From JBMOUD01 sp049319665 (lineage in GTDB: Bacteria > Pseudomonadota > Gammaproteobacteria > Enterobacterales > Enterobacteriaceae), in NCBI RefSeq assembly GCF_049319665.1, contig NZ_JBMOUD010000003.1, positions 372,001 to 436,000 on the forward strand: DNA of 64,000 bases, in the 5' to 3' direction. A program made the position numbers and the translations under genes. The notes under the pieces were generated by a model that saw nothing but the letters and a program-made list of their open reading frames with translations, did not search any database and had not been told where the DNA came from. Numbering within the stretch: the first letter of the stretch is position 1; every line of letters begins with the position of its first letter. Positions 28,281 to 37,285 of the stretch are shown here, piece after piece.

Positions 28281-28628
28281 ATGACCACGACTATTGAAAA
28301 AATTCAGCAGCAGGTTTCTGAAAATCCAATCCTGCTTTATATGAAAGGTTCACCTAAATTGCCAAGCTGTGGTTTCTCAGCTCAGGCGGTTCAGGCGCTT
28401 TCTGCCTGTGGTGAACGTTTCGCTTATGTTGATATTCTGCAAAATCCAGACATCCGTGCTGAGATGCCAAAATTTGCTAACTGGCCAACGTTCCCACAGC
28501 TGTGGGTCGACGGTGAACTGGTTGGCGGCTGCGATATCGTAATTGAAATGTATCAACGCGGTGAACTGCAGCAACTGATCAAAGAAACTGCTGAAAAATA
28601 CAAATCAAAAGAAGAGCAGCCAGAATAA
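28281..28628 (+). CDS. grxD: Monothiol glutaredoxin GrxD
   Basis: A 115-aa CGFS-type glutaredoxin that binds and transfers a glutathione-ligated 2Fe-2S cluster. The active Cys is C30 in PSCGFS; the glutathione-binding WPTFPQLW and GGCDI motifs follow. The ATG at 28281 follows GAGGAAG and gives the E. coli length. It works with Suf-type Fe-S machinery. Confidence 0.96.
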   Translation: MTTTIEKIQQQVSENPILLYMKGSPKLPSCGFSAQAVQALSACGERFAYVDILQNPDIRAEMPKFANWPTFPQLWVDGELVGGCDIVIEMYQRGELQQLIKETAEKYKSKEEQPE

Positions 28629-28646
28629 GCTGTTTGGGTTTGAAAA

Positions 28647-28676
28647 AATGAGCGGCCATGAGCCGCTCATTTTTTT
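28647..28676. terminator. Terminator between grxD and rnt
   Basis: AATGAGCGGC/GCCGCTCATT stem with seven T on the plus side and six A on the left, so it can end both convergent genes. Confidence 0.85.
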
Positions 28677-28717
28677 GTCGTGTACGTCACTTTTGCTGCG
28701 GGGCTGGATTATCGCTC

Positions 28718-29404
28718 TTAATCGATATCCTGTGAGGGCGTATTTTCATCATCACGGATATCTTCTGGTGCTATCGGCAAAGGCCAACCACCGAGACGTT
28801 TCCAGCGATTGACTAATTCGCAGAAAAGATGAGCAGTCTGCTCAGTATCGTATAGTGCTGAGTGCGCCTGAGAACTATCAAAAGCAATCCCTGCGCTAAT
28901 ACAGGCTTTTGCTAATACCGTTTGGCCTAATACTAAGCCGCTTAACGCTGCGGTATCAAAAGTTGCAAAAGGGTGGAATGGATTGCGTTTTAAACCCGCC
29001 CGCTCAGCAGCAGCCATCAGGAAGCTATGATCAAAATTAGCGTTATGCGCAACGATAATCGCCCGATTGCAGTTCTGCTCTTTCATCCCTTTGCGAATGG
29101 CCTTGAAGATGGCATGCAACGCGTCATATTCGCTGACCGCACCACGTAGTGGATTGGTAGGATCAATGCCGTTGAATGCTAAGGCTTCAGGATGCAAAAT
29201 TGAACCCTCAAAAGGTTCTACGTGAAAATGCAGCGTCTCGTCATTTTCAATCCAGCCGCCATCATCCATGCGTAATGTTACAGCGGCAATTTCTAATAAT
29301 GCATCTGTCTGGGCATTGAAACCGGCGGTTTCTACATCAATTACTACGGGATAGAACCCACGAAAACGGCCTCGCAAGGCGTTAGAGTCACTTTTATCAG
29401 CCAT
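28718..29404 (-). CDS. rnt: Ribonuclease T
   Basis: A 228-aa DEDDh exoribonuclease that trims tRNA and other stable RNA 3' ends. ExoI has the metal Asp and Glu in VVIDVETAGFN, the second in HNANFDH, and the catalytic His/Asp in QAHSALYDTEQTA. The ATG at 29404 aligns with the family; an upstream in-frame start at 29437 adds unsupported residues. In E. coli lhr follows rnt, but here grxD does. Confidence 0.94.
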   Translation of the reverse strand: MADKSDSNALRGRFRGFYPVVIDVETAGFNAQTDALLEIAAVTLRMDDGGWIENDETLHFHVEPFEGSILHPEALAFNGIDPTNPLRGAVSEYDALHAIFKAIRKGMKEQNCNRAIIVAHNANFDHSFLMAAAERAGLKRNPFHPFATFDTAALSGLVLGQTVLAKACISAGIAFDSSQAHSALYDTEQTAHLFCELVNRWKRLGGWPLPIAPEDIRDDENTPSQDID

Positions 29405-29562
29405 CAGCTTCTTATCTTTAACGAATTCAGCGCGCATTATGGCAAACTTTTACGCCAGATGCAGGTAGAGAAGGGAGAAAACCAGTAGCCAAGACCTTTC
29501 GGCGGGATAGTCTAATCAAATCTTGGCTGTCAGAGTTTATTGGGTGCGTCTTTATTGATGTT

Positions 29563-29955
29563 TTACTTTGCCTGTTTGGATTCGACCAATTCGATTTTGT
29601 AACCATCAGGGTCTTCGACAAAGGCAATAATACTCGCCCCGCCTTTTACCGGGCCGGCTTCGCGAACGACCTTACCTCCTGCTTGGCGAATCTCATCGCA
29701 GGTTTGTGCCACGTTATCGACACCTAATGCCAGATGACCAAAGGCACTGCCAAGATCGTAGCTATCGACGCCCCAGTTGTAAGTCAACTCAATAACTGCA
29801 CCTTCACTTTCTTCGGTATAACCGACAAAGGCAACGGTGTATTTATATTCGGCATTTTCGCGTGTTCTCACTAAACGCATGCCCAAAACTTGGGTATAGA
29901 AATCAATAGAGCGTTGCAAGTCACCGACGCGAAGCATGGTATGAAGTAAACGCAT
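29563..29955 (-). CDS. gloA: Lactoylglutathione lyase (glyoxalase I)
   Basis: A 130-aa VOC-fold metalloenzyme that turns the methylglyoxal-glutathione hemithioacetal into S-lactoylglutathione. Metal ligands are visible: His5 in LLHTMLRV, the Glu of VIELTYN, His in FGHLALG and Glu in YKIELVE. It lies downstream of nemR-nemA, the E. coli nemRA-gloA electrophile-defence operon, though a hairpin with a U-run sits between nemA and gloA. Confidence 0.95.
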   Translation of the reverse strand: MRLLHTMLRVGDLQRSIDFYTQVLGMRLVRTRENAEYKYTVAFVGYTEESEGAVIELTYNWGVDSYDLGSAFGHLALGVDNVAQTCDEIRQAGGKVVREAGPVKGGASIIAFVEDPDGYKIELVESKQAK

Positions 29956-29998
29956 TGAGGCTCCCTAATTATCAACGTGAGTAGTAATAGTCAGAAGT

Positions 29999-30040
29999 AA
30001 AAAAGCGGCAGCCGTTGAGGGTAACAAACGGCTGCCGCAA
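29999..30040 (-). terminator. Hairpin between nemA and gloA
   Basis: GCGGCAGCCGTT/AACGGCTGCCGC, a 12-bp GC-rich stem followed on the minus strand by a run of U. It probably attenuates gloA transcription from the nemRA promoter. Confidence 0.75.
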
Positions 30041-30074
30041 AACTCATTAGCATTGTTCCAGTGCTACAGTGCGA

Positions 30075-31166
30075 TTACAAGGTTGGGTAATCGGTATATC
30101 CTTCTTCACCGCCGCCGTAGAAAGTTTCTGGTTTAGGTTCGTTAAGTGGCGCATGAGCTTTAAGACGTTCTAGCAGATCTGGGTTGGCGATATAGCTACG
30201 GCCAAATGCCACCGCATCGATATAGCCTTTCTCAATCAACTCTTCCGCTTTCTCTGCGGTATAAGCACCGGCACCAACAATCACGCCGCTATAATGCGCG
30301 CGGATTTGTTTACGGAATGCTTCGGTATAGGCTTTACCACCGGCCCAGTCTGGTTCTGAAATATGCAGGTAAGCCAGATGACGTTTGTTCAACTCATCCA
30401 ACAGATAGAGTGCTGCTTCTTCCTGATCTTCACCGTTATCCAAGCCGTTGAATGGGCCCATTGGCGAAATACGAATACCTACGCGGTCTGCGCCAATTTC
30501 TGCGATGGCTGCATCAACAACCTCTAATGTCAGGCGAGTGCGGTTCTCAATGCTTCCACCGTATTGATCGGTACGTTGGTTAGAGGCAGGAGACAGGAAT
30601 TGATGCAGCAAATAACCGTGTGCGCCGTGCAATTCGATATAGTCGAAGTTAGCTTCACGGGCATTGGCAATGGCGCTGCGGAAATCGTTCACGATACCAG
30701 GGATTTCACTGGTTTCTAGTGCGCGTGGAGTAGAGCAATCTTCGCGGTATGTTTGGCCATTTTCATCACGTAAGCTGGTACGTGTTTCGGCATTAATAGC
30801 AGAAGGGGCTACAGGAGCCTGATTGCCCGGCTGTAAGCTGGCGTGAGAAATACGGCCTGTGTGCCACAATTGCACGGCCATATGGCCTTGTTTAGCGTGG
30901 ACACCAGCTACAATTTTCTTCCAGGCAGCAGTCTGCTCTGGTGAATGCAATCCAGGTGCACCGGCATAGCCTTTAGCTTGGGCCGAAATTTGAGTTGCTT
31001 CACTGATAATCAACCCTGCGCTATGACGTTGCGCGTAATATTCGCCCATCAGTGGAGTAGGGATATCGCCGGGCTCGATGCTACGCAGACGGGTCAATGG
31101 CGCCATAAATACACGATTTGGTAAGGTTTTTTTGCCAACAACAAGAGGCGTAAAAAGCTTGGTCAT
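30075..31166 (-). CDS. nemA: N-ethylmaleimide reductase, old yellow enzyme family
   Basis: A 363-aa FMN-dependent NADPH oxidoreductase of electrophiles (maleimides, nitro-esters, quinones). It shows the TIM-barrel OYE landmarks: APLTRLRS, VQLWHTGRISH, IELHGAHGYLLHQFLSP and GGSIENRTR. It lies 103 nt downstream of its regulator nemR, with a NemR-like operator just before its start. Confidence 0.95.
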   Translation of the reverse strand: MTKLFTPLVVGKKTLPNRVFMAPLTRLRSIEPGDIPTPLMGEYYAQRHSAGLIISEATQISAQAKGYAGAPGLHSPEQTAAWKKIVAGVHAKQGHMAVQLWHTGRISHASLQPGNQAPVAPSAINAETRTSLRDENGQTYREDCSTPRALETSEIPGIVNDFRSAIANAREANFDYIELHGAHGYLLHQFLSPASNQRTDQYGGSIENRTRLTLEVVDAAIAEIGADRVGIRISPMGPFNGLDNGEDQEEAALYLLDELNKRHLAYLHISEPDWAGGKAYTEAFRKQIRAHYSGVIVGAGAYTAEKAEELIEKGYIDAVAFGRSYIANPDLLERLKAHAPLNEPKPETFYGGGEEGYTDYPTL

Positions 31167-31184
31167 GATAACTCCTGGAATAAA

Positions 31185-31199
31185 TAGACTGGTCGTCTA
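31185..31199. promoter_or_regulatory. Second NemR-like operator, before nemA
   Basis: TAGAC-TGGTC-GTCTA with a 5-bp spacer, one base shorter than the operator upstream of nemR. It lies 18 nt upstream of the nemA ATG. Confidence 0.5.
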
Positions 31200-31269
31200 G
31201 GTGGTGTTTTATAAAACCATATAGTAAAGATGGTTAACTTACTAGTGACGTTGTCACGCTAATTCAGCG

Positions 31270-31881
31270 TTAAAATTCAGTACCTGGTGGTTGTAAAAAT
31301 TGTTCTACACATTCCATTGCGGCAGATAAGGGCGTAACAGAATGCTTAACCTTTGCGCGCAGTGATGCGCCAAGCCACAGGGAATAGAGTGCTTCTGCAG
31401 CAACGGGGGGCGAAAAAGGAATACGTAATGATCCTTCCTCAATTCCTTTCTCAAGAGCATGTTGCAGGCGTTTTATTACTTTGCTGGTGCCTTGTTCTAA
31501 GACATGCCGCATTGGCTCTGATAAGTCACTCACTTCTGCTGAAACTTTGACAGCAAGGCAAGCTGTATGACATTCACTACTACAAAAGTTGCTGATGGTC
31601 ATAGCGTAGTAACTCAGCAAATGCTGTCGCTGATTACCTTTCGGGTTGCTAAATAAGGCTTCGAGATGTGCATCATACTTATCAAAGTAGCGTTTGATCA
31701 TCGCTTCTCCAAAAGCCTCTTTGGATTTGAAGTAGTGATAAAACGATCCTTTAGGCACCACGGCTGTTTTTAATAACTCCGTCAGGCCCATGCCGGTGAA
31801 ACCGAGGTGCAAGCTCAGTGCTTCACCTGTTGCTAGCAGATGTTCTCGGGTATCAGTATGCGAAGATTCTATTTTGTTCAT
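31270..31881 (-). CDS. nemR: TetR-family redox repressor NemR
   Basis: A 203-aa repressor inactivated by oxidation or alkylation of cysteines (bleach, quinones, methylglyoxal). The N-terminal HTH (about 10-55) has GFTGMGLTELLKTAVVPKGS. Cysteines at 100, 104 and 108; the last, in ACLAVKVSAEV, aligns with the key sensor Cys106 of E. coli. Autoregulatory operator at 31896. Confidence 0.93.
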   Translation of the reverse strand: MNKIESSHTDTREHLLATGEALSLHLGFTGMGLTELLKTAVVPKGSFYHYFKSKEAFGEAMIKRYFDKYDAHLEALFSNPKGNQRQHLLSYYAMTISNFCSSECHTACLAVKVSAEVSDLSEPMRHVLEQGTSKVIKRLQHALEKGIEEGSLRIPFSPPVAAEALYSLWLGASLRAKVKHSVTPLSAAMECVEQFLQPPGTEF

Positions 31882-31895
31882 GTGTTGTAGAGTAA

Positions 31896-31911
31896 TAGAC
31901 CGAGCGGTCTA
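31896..31911. promoter_or_regulatory. NemR operator upstream of nemR
   Basis: TAGACCGAGCGGTCTA, an exact match to the TAGACC-N4-GGTCTA NemR box, 15 nt upstream of the nemR start. Confidence 0.85.
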
Positions 31912-32078
31912 GGTCAATAATCAGTGTAAATAAAAATGTAAGCAAGATGTGGCTTGCACGTTTAGAGTAAAACGTCTTCAATAAAAGTCTATATCCGACA
32001 CATTTCATAGCGTAGGAGCGATTTGTCATTCTACTGTATGAACGCCTATTGGGTATGTTCTCGCAAGACGGAGGAATT

Positions 32079-32321
32079 GTGGCACAACAGCTCGAGTTTT
32101 TCGACATCCCTAGCCCTTGTCGTGGTATTTGCCAGGCCGGACCGAATGGCTTTTGCCGAGGCTGTTTTCGCAGCAGGGAAGAGCGTTTTCAATGGATGAG
32201 TATGAACGACGTTGAAAAGCGTCACGTACTGCGTTTATGCCACCAGCGTTTCTTACGTCTTAAACGGGTAAACAAAGCAGCGGATGACGATGTATCACCA
32301 GAACAACCCTCATTATTTTAA
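32079..32321 (+). CDS. ydhL: DUF1289 protein YdhL
   Basis: An 80-aa small protein with a four-cysteine cluster in SPCRGICQAGPNGFCRGCFR, as in the DUF1289 family, where it probably binds metal or an Fe-S cluster. The C-terminal QPSLF tail matches E. coli YdhL. It starts with GTG at 32079, preceded by an excellent GGAGG; upstream in-frame codons lack a ribosome-binding site. The function is unknown. Confidence 0.9.
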   Translation: MAQQLEFFDIPSPCRGICQAGPNGFCRGCFRSREERFQWMSMNDVEKRHVLRLCHQRFLRLKRVNKAADDDVSPEQPSLF

Positions 32322-32401
32322 ATCCCACCTCGCTATTTAAATAAGCATTAGACTAGGATGCTGTACGCTATTAAAAATCTAATAATGAGAGGTAATGTAG
32401 G

Positions 32402-33298
32402 ATGGAACATCGTACTAAGCTGGCTGCGATTGGCCCAGAATTTTCGCGGATGATTTGTGGCTATTGGCGGCTGATGGAATGGGATATGACTCCACAACAG
32501 TTGCTCACTTTTATTGAGCAGCATGTTGAACTTGGTATCACCACAGCCGATCATGCTGATATTTATGGTGGCTATCAATGTGAGGCTGCTTTTGGCCAAG
32601 CGCTGCGTTTAAAGCCAGCGCTGCGCCAGCAAATGCAGTTGGTCAGTAAATGTGGCATTGCCACAAAAGCTGACCCTAAAAATCACATTGGTCACTATAT
32701 CACCGACCGTGAGTATATTATCGCGCAGGCTGAAAAGTCGCTGACAAACTTACATACTGATAATCTTGATCTATTGCTAATCCATCGTCCTGACCCACTA
32801 ATGGATGCCGATGACGTTGCTGAAGCCTTCACCTCATTACACCAAAGCGGCAAGGTAAAGCACTTTGGCGTGTCAAACTTTACCCCGACACAGTTTACGT
32901 TATTACAATCGCGTCTGCCGTTCGCTTTGGTAACTAATCAGGTTGAAATTTCGCCTACGCACCAGCCTGCTATTTTGGATGGCACATTGGATCAATGCCA
33001 GCAACTGCGCATTAAACCTATGGCTTGGTCATGCCTTGGTGGCGGCAGCTTGTTCAAGGACCCGCAATTCCAGGCATTACGAGATGAACTGACCGCCGTA
33101 GCGCAAGAAATTGGCGCTGAAAATATTGAGCAGGTGGTTTATGTCTGGATCATGCGCTTACCTTCTCAGCCTTTGCCTATCATCGGTTCGGGAAGAATTG
33201 AACGAGTGAAGTCGGCGCTTAAAGCCTTGGATTTGGATATGAATCGCCAGCAATGGTTCCGCATTCGCAAGGCGGCGCTAGGTTACGACGTACCGTAA
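32402..33298 (+). CDS. ydhF: Aldo/keto reductase YdhF
   Basis: A 298-aa NADPH-type aldo/keto reductase. The tetrad is visible: Asp and Tyr in DHADIYGGY (about 52-60), Lys in VSKCGIAT, and the His-bearing LLLIHRPDPLM. The terminus RIRKAALGYDVP is identical to E. coli YdhF. The substrate is unknown. It lies 80 nt after ydhL and converges on ydhK. Confidence 0.93.
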   Translation: MEHRTKLAAIGPEFSRMICGYWRLMEWDMTPQQLLTFIEQHVELGITTADHADIYGGYQCEAAFGQALRLKPALRQQMQLVSKCGIATKADPKNHIGHYITDREYIIAQAEKSLTNLHTDNLDLLLIHRPDPLMDADDVAEAFTSLHQSGKVKHFGVSNFTPTQFTLLQSRLPFALVTNQVEISPTHQPAILDGTLDQCQQLRIKPMAWSCLGGGSLFKDPQFQALRDELTAVAQEIGAENIEQVVYVWIMRLPSQPLPIIGSGRIERVKSALKALDLDMNRQQWFRIRKAALGYDVP

Positions 33299-33339
33299 TG
33301 AACGGCTGATATTTGTTATTGTCTTTAATAAAATCATCA

Positions 33340-35403
33340 TTATGCGGGCTTACCAGAAGGATCGGATAAGTCCGTTTTTTGCTCAGCGAGTTTCTCTTCT
33401 GTCGAAATCGATAACTGTAACTGCGAAAGTGAGCAGTAAAGTCGCCATATCAGTCCAGCTAACTCTTTTGCTGACTCATTATGATGTTGTGCAAGCGCCT
33501 CACTAATACGCTGTAATTCGCGCAAACTGGCATCCAATACCGGATGACTGACGCCGCGTTCGGTCATAATGCCTTTCAGACAGTGTATACAGGTATTCTT
33601 AACTGCTGACAGCGGGTCGGAGCGAGTTTCCCATTTGCGTAATTGCCACACGACATGGCTGCAATTGAGTAGTACAACCCCCCAACGTAATAACCAGTCA
33701 CGAGAAATTTGATCGTTGCTCTGGTTGAGCTGACTAATACGGTGATAAATCAATGATTCAAACTGTAAGTGGGATAACTGCGGCCGGCGGCTGAGTTGAT
33801 CGATAAAGTCTCGACGCAGCGCTTGAATAATTCGACGGCTTTTACGTTTGTCAGAGCTGGGGCGTAATAATTGAAACGCGACGCCCGCCAACATAACGCC
33901 AGCTATTTTTGCTAATCCATCATTAATGAAAGCTGAATAGTCGTAAACCGGGGGATTGGTCATTTCAAGAAAAGAGCCGCTAAAGACAATTAATTGTCCC
34001 CATAATGCGGCTCGTGTTTTGTCCTGGAGTTTCATCATTTGCATCGTAATGAGAATGGGAAATAGCAGGATGTAAAATGCCCATAAATCGTCGAATTGCA
34101 CCATTAACCCAAAACGAATCATATAGCAGGCAATAAATAGCACCAGTAAGGATTTGATCAACAAGGTAATGCTATTTATTGGTGATGCGGTTGAAGAATA
34201 CAGCACACAGCCGATGGCTGCTAAGGTCACACCGGCTCCCCCTGAATTCCATTGGGTGTTTATCCAGTAAGCGCAGGCAATCAGAATACAAACAAAGGTA
34301 CGTAAGCCACTCCACGCGGCTTCATAACTATCGGTATGACGGGTTAATTTGCTGGCTTTTGGCGCAACGAGTAATAAAACTTCCGCCACATTGGCATTCT
34401 CAACCCGTTGTAACCAATGTTCCGTGCGCAGATATAGCCAGCAAAAATCATGCAAGCGAGTCCAGAAAGCTTGATGACGAAAATCGGCACTGTTATGAGG
34501 TTTTATCTGTACGAGAATTTTAGCCAGGCGATACTTATTGGTGTCAGGAGAACTCAATTCATGAAGCAGTTGTTGTAATACCTCGTTGAGATTCTTGGGT
34601 GAGTCAGGCCAATTGAGCATCATTCGCCTGATACTTGAGATAACACTGGTCATGCCGAGCTGTTGATGCAGAAGATAATTGAGCAGATTGTTTTGTTTAC
34701 GTAAGCGGTAGTGGCTCCAGAAAGCCTGGATACGCAACAGATTCATGGTCAATATTTGGCTAATTAGATTTTGATGAGAATACCGAATCTGACTGTTGTT
34801 ATCTTCAAGCCAGAGCAGTTTAGCGTGCTCTAACAACTGATTATGCATACGCCGAAGTGAAGTTAATAATGCATCACCATCCGAGGTGCTCGGCAGTAGC
34901 ATCATCATAAATCCACCACAGAGAATACCAATAATGACTTCACATACACGCGCCTGTGCAATATCGAAAATTTGTCCGGTATCCGTTACGTTGACGGTAG
35001 AAAACGCAATAATTGCCGCGGTATACCCAGAAAGAGCAAAGGCATAAGCCACATTATTTTGATTTTGGTTGGCAATATAAGTACAAAACCCCAGCCAACT
35101 TGCTATCGCTAAGCTAAATAGCCAAGGATCATTTAAGCAATGTCCAGCGATCAATACGGCCGCACAAGCCCCTATTACGCTGCCAATGATTCGACCAATG
35201 CTTTTACTAATTACACCGCCAACGGTTGGAAAGCTGACCACTGCCGCTGATGTAAAGGCCCAGTATGGTTCATCTAATTCAAGGACAAAGGCCAGCCATA
35301 ATGCCAGACACATAGCGATGGAGTTGCGTAGGGCATAGCGCCATTGACTGGCTGTAGCTCTTCCCCAAAGTGTCTTGTTCCATTGTAACCAAGAGAGATT
35401 CAC
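33340..35403 (-). CDS. ydhK: FUSC-family inner-membrane transporter YdhK
   Basis: A 687-aa AaeB-like protein with two membrane blocks (about 25-170 and 370-510) and two cytosolic domains. Together with ydhJ and ydhI it forms an AaeXAB-type tripartite efflux set, probably for aromatic acids or other toxic small molecules. 11 nt separate it from ydhJ, so the three are an operon. The substrate is not established. Confidence 0.9.
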   Translation of the reverse strand: MNLSWLQWNKTLWGRATASQWRYALRNSIAMCLALWLAFVLELDEPYWAFTSAAVVSFPTVGGVISKSIGRIIGSVIGACAAVLIAGHCLNDPWLFSLAIASWLGFCTYIANQNQNNVAYAFALSGYTAAIIAFSTVNVTDTGQIFDIAQARVCEVIIGILCGGFMMMLLPSTSDGDALLTSLRRMHNQLLEHAKLLWLEDNNSQIRYSHQNLISQILTMNLLRIQAFWSHYRLRKQNNLLNYLLHQQLGMTSVISSIRRMMLNWPDSPKNLNEVLQQLLHELSSPDTNKYRLAKILVQIKPHNSADFRHQAFWTRLHDFCWLYLRTEHWLQRVENANVAEVLLLVAPKASKLTRHTDSYEAAWSGLRTFVCILIACAYWINTQWNSGGAGVTLAAIGCVLYSSTASPINSITLLIKSLLVLFIACYMIRFGLMVQFDDLWAFYILLFPILITMQMMKLQDKTRAALWGQLIVFSGSFLEMTNPPVYDYSAFINDGLAKIAGVMLAGVAFQLLRPSSDKRKSRRIIQALRRDFIDQLSRRPQLSHLQFESLIYHRISQLNQSNDQISRDWLLRWGVVLLNCSHVVWQLRKWETRSDPLSAVKNTCIHCLKGIMTERGVSHPVLDASLRELQRISEALAQHHNESAKELAGLIWRLYCSLSQLQLSISTEEKLAEQKTDLSDPSGKPA

Positions 35404-35414
35404 TAAAATGACCT

Positions 35415-36272
35415 TTAGTTGTGAATCGATATATTACAGCTGGTGCCAGCAACGAGCAGGGCATCAGCCGGAACATGAAGCAATTTGATTCGGATGGGAA
35501 CGCGTTGCGCTAATCTGACCCAAGGCACATTTGGTTTCACATCAACTAATAGTCCTGCTGAGCTTTCCACACTTTGGTCATAGATGGCTCTACCTATACT
35601 TTCTACTTGCCCATCAATAGGGTAATTACCGTTATATAGAGTAATATTGGCTTTATCGCCGACTTTAATATGCTTGAGTTTAGTTTCTTCGAAATATCCC
35701 AATACATAGAAAGAATGAATATCAACTAAGGCAACTAAAGGCGTGCCTGCAATAGCGTAGTTTCCTTTGCGAGTTTGTAAATTAGTTATATACCCATCTG
35801 TGGGCGCATAAATTTTTGTTTTACTTAAGTTCCATTTAGATTGCTCGAGATTGGCTTGAGAAGATTGGTAGGCTGCCTGCATTGACTTAGCTGTCAAATT
35901 AGCTGTATCTAAAGATTCAGCAGAAATAACGTTATTAGCTAATCCTCGACGACGCTGGGCTTCATGATTTGCTTTATCAAGTTCTGCGGAAGCTTTTGCT
36001 ACTTCGGCTTGCGCGTTATCTAATGCGATTTGAAAGGGAACAGGATCGAGGGTAAACAGTAACGACCCAGCTTTGACGTATTGATTATCATGTACGGCAA
36101 TATCGATAATTCGCCCTGAAATTTCAGGTGTGATGTCCACCAATTCGGCACGAACCTTACCGTCGCGGGTCCAAGGGGATTGCATATAATAATTCCAGAT
36201 CCACCAACCGACGCATAATGCCACTGTGAAAACCAATAATGTTGAGAAGTACTGCAGGGTTTTGTATTTCAT
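35415..36272 (-). CDS. ydhJ: Membrane fusion protein YdhJ
   Basis: A 285-aa HlyD/EmrA-type periplasmic adaptor. One N-terminal anchor (about 8-28) is followed by a lipoyl half-motif around DNQYVKAGSLLFTLD, an alpha-hairpin (about 85-150) and a beta-barrel domain. It links the YdhK pump to an outer membrane channel. Its start is 3 nt after the ydhI stop. Confidence 0.92.
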   Translation of the reverse strand: MKYKTLQYFSTLLVFTVALCVGWWIWNYYMQSPWTRDGKVRAELVDITPEISGRIIDIAVHDNQYVKAGSLLFTLDPVPFQIALDNAQAEVAKASAELDKANHEAQRRRGLANNVISAESLDTANLTAKSMQAAYQSSQANLEQSKWNLSKTKIYAPTDGYITNLQTRKGNYAIAGTPLVALVDIHSFYVLGYFEETKLKHIKVGDKANITLYNGNYPIDGQVESIGRAIYDQSVESSAGLLVDVKPNVPWVRLAQRVPIRIKLLHVPADALLVAGTSCNISIHN

Positions 36273-36275
36273 TTC

Positions 36276-36512
36276 TCACTCATGTACCAATAGTAATACG
36301 GCTATGCCAATTGATATGACGAATATAGACAAGTCCATTAGTGTCGGATGCCAAACATTACCGGAATAAATCCAGTCACGGGAAAGACGATGAATGATTA
36401 ACCAAAATATCAGACCAACTAAAAATGCTTTAAAAATAGGTGGGAAATAGAGTGACGCTCCGAATACCAAATCGGAAAGCGGGAAGCCTGAATGAAGGAT
36501 TTGCGTAATCAC
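36276..36512 (-). CDS. ydhI: DUF1656 membrane protein YdhI
   Basis: A 78-aa AaeX-like protein with two membrane helices (about 25-42 and 55-75). It is first gene of ydhIJK and divergent from slyA. In related operons it accompanies the pump, with unknown role. slyA/rovA sits back-to-back across 196 bp and may regulate it, an inference from position. Confidence 0.9.
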   Translation of the reverse strand: MITQILHSGFPLSDLVFGASLYFPPIFKAFLVGLIFWLIIHRLSRDWIYSGNVWHPTLMDLSIFVISIGIAVLLLVHE

Positions 36513-36708
36513 ACGATTAATCTCTACTGGTGATTGTGTTATACATATATCAAGTCTAGTGGATCTGTTTGATTGTATTTAAGTAGCATTCGCTAATTAA
36601 TTACATTCAGTTTTTAATCAAAACATTTGCAAATCCACACATAAAGTTCGGTAAACTAGGCTAAAATTTAGTAGGCTATCTTAGCATGCTAATTATGAGG
36701 AGGGGTAA

Positions 36709-37143
36709 TTGGAATTAAATTTGGGTTCAGATCTAGCACGATTGGTTCGTGCTTGGCGCGCGTTGATTGATGAGCGGCTAAAGCCACTCGAATTGACGCA
36801 AACACACTGGGTAACTTTGCATAATATCAATAAGTTACCGCCAGAGCAGTCGCAAATCCAGTTAGCTAAAGCTATCGGGATTGAGCAGCCATCATTAGTA
36901 AGGACGCTGGATCAGTTGGAAGAGAAAGGCATGATTACCCGCCATACTTGCGCCAACGATCGCCGTGCTAAACGTATCAAGCTCACGGAAGAGGCTGCGC
37001 CGATTATCAACCAGATGGAAACTGTGATAGAGGAGACTCGCCGAGAAATCGTTTTTGGCATATCGTCCAAAGATATCGAGTGGCTGTCAGGTATGTTAGC
37101 GGCGTTAGAAAAAAATATTGTGGCATTGCAACAAAAGAACTAA
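36709..37143 (+). CDS. slyA: MarR-family regulator SlyA/RovA
   Basis: A 144-aa winged-helix regulator very close to Yersinia RovA. The wing stretch HTCANDRRAKRIKLTE and recognition helix GIEQPSLVRTLDQLEEKG are identical in character. RovA activates invasin and counteracts H-NS, and is a temperature-sensitive DNA binder. The start is TTG at 36709 behind GAGGAGGGG, as reported for rovA; no ATG is available in frame upstream. Position 116 is Phe, whereas RovA as I recall it has Gly there. Confidence 0.95.
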   Translation: MELNLGSDLARLVRAWRALIDERLKPLELTQTHWVTLHNINKLPPEQSQIQLAKAIGIEQPSLVRTLDQLEEKGMITRHTCANDRRAKRIKLTEEAAPIINQMETVIEETRREIVFGISSKDIEWLSGMLAALEKNIVALQQKN

Positions 37144-37201
37144 CAAAAGAAAAGTACCAGCGACATGGACATGATGAATAGCAACGCGGTACCACAATCA
37201 T

Positions 37202-37240
37202 AAAAAAACCGAAGGCTTTGGCCTTCGGTTTTTCTTTTTT
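37202..37240. terminator. Terminator between slyA and slyB
   Basis: AAACCGAAGGC/GCCTTCGGTTT stem with T-tracts on both strands, between convergent genes. Confidence 0.9.
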
Positions 37241-37285
37241 GTATCGGCTGTATCATTCGGCGAGTAGATTACGCCAGCATCAAAA

